Assembly (NCBI GenBank): GCA_002382445.1 | Contig: DGAQ01000043.1 | Span: 16,172 to 44,792, forward strand | Direction: 5' to 3' | From: Porticoccaceae bacterium UBA4026 | GTDB lineage: Bacteria > Pseudomonadota > Gammaproteobacteria > Pseudomonadales > Porticoccaceae | Length of the DNA stretch: 28,621 nucleotides | In this document: positions 24,138 through 28,621 of the stretch, in pieces | Layout of the letters: each line of letters starts with the position of its first letter | Numbering within the stretch: the first letter of the stretch is position 1 | Program-made: the position numbers and the translations under genes | Notes under the pieces: generated by a model | Databases searched by the model: none | Seen by the model: only the letters and a program-made list of their open reading frames with translations | Told to the model about the DNA's origin: nothing

Positions 24138-24989
24138 CTATATAATGTTTAAATCCGGCTGTGATTTGACTAGATCATCAAAAGCTTTCATCTGTGTTAA
24201 AAAAGGCATCAATTTATCTAAAGGAAGAGCGCTTGGTCCGTCACATAATGCCTTTTCAGGATTCGGATGGGCCTCGAGGAATAGCCCAGCAATACCTATC
24301 GAAATACCCGCACGCCCTAACTCTGCAACCTGATGACGCCGCCCTCCAGAAGCTGAGCCCATTGGGTCTCTACACTGCAACGCATGAGTGACATCAAAAA
24401 TTAAGGGTAAGCCACCACTGACTTCTTTCATGGTTCTAAATCCGAGCATGTCGACAACAAGATTATCGTAACCCATGCAGGATCCACGCTCACAAAGCAT
24501 GACCTTCTCATTACCGCATTCGCGGAACTTATCCACAATATTACCCATCTGACTTGGACTTAAAAACTGTGGCTTTTTAATGTTGATAACAGCATTGGTC
24601 GCCGCCATCGCTTCTACTAGATCAGTCTGACGAGCCAAAAATGCCGGCAATTGTATGACATCACAAACTTCCGCCACCGGCTTTGCCTGCGAAATTTCAT
24701 GAACATCGGTAATTAAAGGGATATTAAACGTTGCCTTGATCTCTTGAAGTATTTTTAATCCTTCGTCTAATCCAGGACCTCGGAACGAGTGAATAGATGA
24801 GCGATTAGCCTTATCGAATGAAGCCTTAAAGACGTATGGGATACCCAGCTTTTCAGTCGCCAAAACATAGGCTTCGGCAACCTGCATCGCCATATCACGA
24901 GATTCCAGGACATTCATACCTCCGAATATTACCATTGGCGCATCATTAGCCACCTCGACATTTCCTACTTGGAGCCTTACCGATGTCAT
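24138..24989 (-). CDS. kdsA: 3-deoxy-8-phosphooctulonate synthase (Kdo-8-P synthase)
   Basis: KdsA condenses arabinose 5-phosphate with phosphoenolpyruvate to make Kdo-8-phosphate for the lipopolysaccharide inner core, which marks a Gram-negative envelope. From the chosen start it has 283 residues (E. coli 284). Family blocks are KASFDKANRSSIHSFRGPG, LITDVHE, QLPAFLARQTDL, NIKKPQFLSP and DVTHALQ. The frame is open to 25007, but the ATG at 24989 has GAGGAG seven bases upstream. The enzyme uses PEP, the product of the enolase encoded next. The pyrG stop is 18 bases upstream, so pyrG and kdsA are surely one unit. Confidence 0.97.
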   Translation of the reverse strand: MTSVRLQVGNVEVANDAPMVIFGGMNVLESRDMAMQVAEAYVLATEKLGIPYVFKASFDKANRSSIHSFRGPGLDEGLKILQEIKATFNIPLITDVHEISQAKPVAEVCDVIQLPAFLARQTDLVEAMAATNAVINIKKPQFLSPSQMGNIVDKFRECGNEKVMLCERGSCMGYDNLVVDMLGFRTMKEVSGGLPLIFDVTHALQCRDPMGSASGGRRHQVAELGRAGISIGIAGLFLEAHPNPEKALCDGPSALPLDKLMPFLTQMKAFDDLVKSQPDLNII

Positions 24990-24996
24990 ATCTTTA

Positions 24997-25002
24997 CTCC
25001 TC
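24997..25002 (-). promoter_or_regulatory. Shine-Dalgarno that sets the kdsA start
   Basis: GAGGAG on the minus strand lies seven bases before the ATG at 24989 and overlaps the two earlier in-frame start candidates (TTG 25007, ATG 25004). It supports 24989 as the start. It sits just inside the short pyrG-kdsA gap. Confidence 0.75.
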
Positions 25003-25007
25003 ATCAA

Positions 25008-26633
25008 TTATTTTTGCTGCTGAAAAGCGATTGCAGCACTAACAAAATTCTTAAAGAGCGGATGGCCATCTCTAGGAGTTGAGGTAAACTCTGGGTGAAA
25101 CTGACTAGCAAAAAACCATCGATGCTCTGGTAGCTCGATTGTTTCCACTAGAGTCTTATCAAAGGATAGACCTCCAACGACAAGCCCTGCTTCTTTCATC
25201 TGTGGTAAATAGTTATTGTTAACTTCGAAACGATGACGATGACGTTCTTTAATCTGTTCACTGCCATACATGGAGAGGGCATTTGAGCCTGGCAATAGGT
25301 GACAAACTTGTGCGCCTAAGCGCATTGTGCCACCAAGGTCTGAATCTTCGTTGCGCTGCTCACGATTACCCTTTTCGTCAACCCACTCTTCGATTAAACC
25401 GACCACCGGATATTTAGTATCAGGATCAAATTCAGTACTATTAGCGCCTTCTAGCCCACAAACATTTCTGGCATATTCAATAACCGCGACTTGCATTCCT
25501 AGACAAATGCCTAAGTAGGGGATGTTTTTCTCACGAGCTATTTTGACCGCATGAATTTTGCCCTCTATCCCTCTAGTACCAAATCCACCCGGCACCAAAA
25601 TAGCATCCACGTCTTCCAGTAATTCATGATTTTCGTTAAGCTTTTCAGAATCAATATAACGAATCTTAACTTTAGTTTTATTATGAATTCCACCATGCAC
25701 GAGCGCCTCAGTAAGAGACTTATAGGCATCTAGTAAATCCATGTACTTGCCAACCATGGCGACGGTAACTTCACCCTCAGCGTGCATTTGATTTTCAACA
25801 ACCTGATCCCACTGCTGCAAATCTGCGGCTGGTTTTGTTATGTTGAAACGATCCAGTACGAACTGATCAAGACCCCATTCGTGGAGCATTCTAGGAATTT
25901 TGTACACAGTCGACGCATCCATGACAGGAATCACCGCGCGCTCTTCAACATTCGTAAATAAAGATATCTTTTTACGTTGCTCCTCTTCAAGGGCAACTTC
26001 AGATCGACATAACAACACATCTGGCTGCAGTCCAAGAGAACGCATCTCTTTGACCGAGTGTTGCGTTGGCTTAGTTTTAGTCTCTCCCGCTGTTGCTATA
26101 TAGGGTACCAAAGTCAGGTGTATTAGTAAGGAGTTCTGATAGCCTAACTCACCTCGCATTTGACGTACCGCCTCTAAAAACGGCTGAGATTCGATATCTC
26201 CTACAGTTCCACCTATTTCAACAACAGCAATTTCATGGTCACCTGCTCCAGCGACTATACGGCGTTTTATTTCATCGGTGACGTGAGGAATAACCTGGAC
26301 GGTCCCGCCTAGAAAATCGCCCCGACGTTCCCTACGTAAAATAGTTTCGTAGACCTGTCCAGTGGTGAAATTATTATTCTGGGTCATTTTAGCCCGCAAA
26401 AATCGCTCGTAATGCCCAAGATCAAGATCTGTTTCTGCCCCGTCTTCAGTCACATAGACCTCACCGTGCTGATGAGGACTCATCGTACCAGGATCAACAT
26501 TTAGATAAGGATCGAGCTTGAGCATTGTTACATCCAATCCTCTCGCTTCCAGAACAGCACCCAAGGAAGCTGCAGCTATACCCTTTCCCAAGGAGGAAAC
26601 AACACCGCCGGTAACAAAAATAAAACGTGTCAT
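25008..26633 (-). CDS. pyrG: CTP synthase
   Basis: PyrG aminates UTP to CTP using glutamine and ATP. The 541-residue protein (E. coli 545) has the synthetase domain opening MTRFIFVTGGVVSSLGKGIA with the P-loop, LKLDPYLNVDPGTMSPHQHG, and VVEIGGTVGDIES. The class I glutamine amidotransferase domain has nucleophile C377 (PYLGICLGMQ), H513 and E515 (SQFHPEF). All key residues are present. It is followed at once by kdsA. The 125-bp gap upstream after tilS has no terminator that I trust, so it may have its own promoter there or be read from tilS. Confidence 0.98.
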   Translation of the reverse strand: MTRFIFVTGGVVSSLGKGIAAASLGAVLEARGLDVTMLKLDPYLNVDPGTMSPHQHGEVYVTEDGAETDLDLGHYERFLRAKMTQNNNFTTGQVYETILRRERRGDFLGGTVQVIPHVTDEIKRRIVAGAGDHEIAVVEIGGTVGDIESQPFLEAVRQMRGELGYQNSLLIHLTLVPYIATAGETKTKPTQHSVKEMRSLGLQPDVLLCRSEVALEEEQRKKISLFTNVEERAVIPVMDASTVYKIPRMLHEWGLDQFVLDRFNITKPAADLQQWDQVVENQMHAEGEVTVAMVGKYMDLLDAYKSLTEALVHGGIHNKTKVKIRYIDSEKLNENHELLEDVDAILVPGGFGTRGIEGKIHAVKIAREKNIPYLGICLGMQVAVIEYARNVCGLEGANSTEFDPDTKYPVVGLIEEWVDEKGNREQRNEDSDLGGTMRLGAQVCHLLPGSNALSMYGSEQIKERHRHRFEVNNNYLPQMKEAGLVVGGLSFDKTLVETIELPEHRWFFASQFHPEFTSTPRDGHPLFKNFVSAAIAFQQQK

Positions 26634-26758
26634 AGTACCCCTACGAACATTAGAGTTAGTCTAGAAAGATATCTTATGAGGTCGATTGGCCGCGAAAATG
26701 GCCGATGCCCATCCCAGCTAAGATGGTGAAATAGATTAACAGAAAGGTAATTGGTATT

Positions 26759-28111
26759 CTACAAAGAGTTAGCATGCCAATGGATTTTAATACTCTTTTC
26801 ACCGGGCTTCGCCTGCCATCCATCGCAGACCCAAAAATTGCCCACGGCTACAAGCTGTTGATCAATAAAAAACAAAGGTGCCCGATCACGCCACCAAGGT
26901 TCTACGTTAAATTCTTGCAGCAATTTTTTAAGACTATTGGAATGCTCTCTACCTGCCGGTTTGCATCGTTCACCCCCTTTTCTGGTCACTACATTTAGCG
27001 TTGCCGCCAACTCTGCTCGGAGACCATCACCAACCGTTTTCTCGGCCGACAAATGAGTGCCGTCTGACAAACTAACTGGATTGTCGATGTTCCAAATTAC
27101 CTCTTTTTGTTGGCTGGCCGAGGAATCGACTTCTTTCGAAACTTTGAGCAAATATAAGCGATTTCGAAACCGACGGTATTGACCATTACCTAGAGATACC
27201 ATAGGTACACTGTCCTGCCGGGCATGAATCAATGCTACCAGCACCTCATTAATGACTTTAGCTCCAGGGCAATCAAGCCCTTTAAGCTGGGGCCAATAAC
27301 GCAATAAATTCTTTTGCTTAAGCGGCGTAAGATTATTAAATAACGGAACAGATAAAGACCAACCGGCTCTTTCCTCTACTGGCTGCAGCGTTGCGATAGT
27401 TTCAATCGCAATAGCTTCAGCTAATTCGTGACTTTCAGCACTCAACTCTGCCACGGCGCGAAGGCGCTGTCGATAATCTGGCCATTGATAGGCAAGCACT
27501 GGAATCAGTTGGTTACGCAAATAGTTGCGTTCAAAAGCGTCGACGTCATTACTCTCATCTTCAACCCATTCAAGCTTTTTGTTATGAGCATAAGTGATGA
27601 GTGAAGATTTAGGCCAATTCAATAAAGGTCGAATTAAGCGCCCTTGCCCAACTTTACGAGATGCAGGCATACCAGACATACCTTTAGCCCCTGAACCTCG
27701 CATAAGCCTATATAGAAGGGTTTCAGCCTGATCATCGCTATGGTGCCCAAGCAGCAAAATACCATCTTGCTTTAACAAGCTCTCAAAAACGCCATATCTA
27801 CTCTGCCGAGCCGCGTCCTCCAAACCTTTTCCGCTGGCAATAACCTCTACCGTCTCGCAATGAAGGGCAATATTACGGCTATTACAGAAATCTTCGACGT
27901 GGACCTGCCATGTATTCGCATTAGGTGACAAACCATGATTAATATGGACCGCACAAAGACTCTCAATAGGAATAGTTTCCGCCAGAAGTTCTAATAATAC
28001 CGTTGAATCTAACCCGCCACTGAACCCCACCAAGATCTGTGGTGCTTTCTCGAGCTCATCCATTATCGGCCCAAAGACTATATCAGACCTTAATAACTGC
28101 ATTTTTGTCAC
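26759..28111 (-). CDS. tilS: tRNA(Ile)-lysidine synthase
   Basis: TilS converts C34 of the tRNA(Ile) CAU anticodon to lysidine, with ATP and lysine, changing both amino acid and codon identity; it is essential in most bacteria. The 450-residue protein (E. coli 432) has the N-type ATP-pyrophosphatase loop VGFSGGLDSTVLLELL near residues 28-43, then GHHSDDQAETLLYRLMRGSG and ESNDVDAFERNYLRNQLIPVL. The TilS substrate-binding and C-terminal domains follow (GGERCKPAGREHSNSLKKLL, then WWRDRAPLFFID). The start could be GTG at 28111 or ATG three codons later; neither has a strong Shine-Dalgarno. In Pseudomonas it follows accA; here it follows yheU by five bases. Confidence 0.96.
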   Translation of the reverse strand: MTKMQLLRSDIVFGPIMDELEKAPQILVGFSGGLDSTVLLELLAETIPIESLCAVHINHGLSPNANTWQVHVEDFCNSRNIALHCETVEVIASGKGLEDAARQSRYGVFESLLKQDGILLLGHHSDDQAETLLYRLMRGSGAKGMSGMPASRKVGQGRLIRPLLNWPKSSLITYAHNKKLEWVEDESNDVDAFERNYLRNQLIPVLAYQWPDYRQRLRAVAELSAESHELAEAIAIETIATLQPVEERAGWSLSVPLFNNLTPLKQKNLLRYWPQLKGLDCPGAKVINEVLVALIHARQDSVPMVSLGNGQYRRFRNRLYLLKVSKEVDSSASQQKEVIWNIDNPVSLSDGTHLSAEKTVGDGLRAELAATLNVVTRKGGERCKPAGREHSNSLKKLLQEFNVEPWWRDRAPLFFIDQQLVAVGNFWVCDGWQAKPGEKSIKIHWHANSL

Positions 28112-28116
28112 TAGCC

Positions 28117-28371
28117 CTAGCCCTGTTCGGCAGCTAACTGCTCTTGCTGGTAGCGATTAAGTTGATGTCGCGTTAATAGAGTGCAGTTTTCCGTGACAGG
28201 GTCAAAAGTAATCACAATATCGCCGCCGTTTAACTGGCGGCGAACCTGACTGATTTTATTTTCAAGGTTAACCTCCTGATTACCATAATCGGTCCCCTCA
28301 CGAAGGATATACTCTTCAATCACAGCTATAAGGGTGCCCTCTGGAAGGCGTTCAGGCGGTATTTCAATCAC
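28117..28371 (-). CDS. yheU: YheU/UPF0270 family protein
   Basis: An 84-residue cytoplasmic protein of the UPF0270 (YheU) family (E. coli YheU has 72), recognised by the central EYILREGTDYG block, the following E.....KI..VRRQL..GD, and the IVITFDPVTENCTLL end. The additional C-terminal residues are Gln/Glu-rich (RYQQEQLAAEQG). Function is unknown. The start is GTG and overlaps the stop of the methyltransferase gene upstream as GTGA, so the two are translationally coupled. tilS follows five bases after its stop. Confidence 0.9.
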   Translation of the reverse strand: MIEIPPERLPEGTLIAVIEEYILREGTDYGNQEVNLENKISQVRRQLNGGDIVITFDPVTENCTLLTRHQLNRYQQEQLAAEQG

Positions 28372-28621
28372 TCTTTGGGCTTCCTAAATCTTAGAGTCAT
28401 ACGATCACTCTCACCAATCGCCAAATAAATCTCACGATCTTGCTCCCCTAACGCTAGCCCAGGCGGTAGAGTCCATACACCTTCTAAATGATCTGCTGTA
28501 TCCTTGGAGTTGGCATTAATTTCCGAAGACTGCTCAAATATAAAGCCCGCCCGGCGACCTAACTCAATAACAAAATCTTGCGTCATATAACCGCTTTCTT
28601 CCATTGTCTTTCTATCAGTCC
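28368..28621 (-). CDS. C-terminal part of a class I SAM-dependent methyltransferase-like protein (cut by window edge)
   Basis: The frame is open from the window edge (TDRKT precedes the first ATG at 28604), so this is the 3' end of a longer gene. The residues visible (VIELGRRAGFIFEQSSEIN, then GVWTLPPGLALG and YLAIGESDRMTLRFRKP) resemble the C-terminal block of the COG4798-type predicted methyltransferases, where an E-x-AGF segment and a final SDRM-L-FRKP strand are typical. The SAM-binding part is outside the window, so activity cannot be judged and the family call rests on remembered similarity. It overlaps yheU by four bases. Confidence 0.65.
   Translation of the reverse strand, partial: TDRKTMEESGYMTQDFVIELGRRAGFIFEQSSEINANSKDTADHLEGVWTLPPGLALGEQDREIYLAIGESDRMTLRFRKPKE

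Noticed and set aside
26634..26758. GGCC hairpin as a tilS terminator in the tilS-pyrG gap
   Set aside because: The stem is only about four base pairs, with an eight-base loop and no T-run, too weak to call.

Overview
The window is a chromosomal segment of a gammaproteobacterium. Gene orders match the two classic Pseudomonas/Cellvibrionales housekeeping clusters: rsfS-rlmH-mrdA-rodA-mltB-dacA-ybeD-lipB-lipA, and (complement) tilS-pyrG-kdsA-eno-ftsB-ispD-ispF-truD-pcm-nlpD-rpoS. Base composition is moderate by eye. A K+-dependent membrane pyrophosphatase with Na+-pump-type residues would fit a marine lineage of the SAR92/Porticoccaceae kind, but that placement is inference. There is no insertion sequence, prophage, CRISPR array, tRNA or rRNA that I can see.

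Left part, plus strand (1-8023): the 3' end of rsfS, then rlmH, the elongasome pair mrdA (PBP2) and rodA, the lytic transglycosylase mltB, the D,D-carboxypeptidase dacA, ybeD, lipB and lipA. The genes are tightly packed or overlapping, apart from a 133-bp gap before dacA that may hold a promoter. rlpA, usually found between mltB and dacA, is missing. The block links peptidoglycan elongation and remodelling with lipoate synthesis and 23S rRNA methylation.

Middle part (8084-16616): on the minus strand lie a periplasmic adaptor, an RND efflux permease with altered proton-relay residues, dinB (Pol IV), and a small basic protein of unknown function. A roughly 0.54-kb non-coding divergent region separates this from hppA on the plus strand. 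hppA ends in a rho-independent terminator, followed by a second, perfect and probably bidirectional terminator facing rpoS.

Right part, minus strand (16628-28621): read in the direction of transcription it runs from a truncated SAM methyltransferase, yheU, tilS, pyrG, kdsA, eno, ftsB, ispD, ispF, truD, pcm, a DUF368/PopT-like polyprenyl-phosphate transporter and nlpD to rpoS. It covers CTP, Kdo, glycolysis, divisome, isoprenoid, tRNA/pseudouridine, protein repair, envelope and stationary-phase sigma functions. surE, normally between truD and pcm, is absent, and the PopT-like gene sits between pcm and nlpD.

No wholly new system is evident. The best leads are truD, whose conserved N-terminus is encoded without any ATG/GTG/TTG start and which also looks shortened internally; the ion specificity of the pyrophosphatase; the RND pump with its upstream palindrome; the PopT-like gene in the rpoS operon; and the small orphan gene downstream of dinB. 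Start codons are unusually diverse: about 10 of 25 assignable starts are TTG or GTG.
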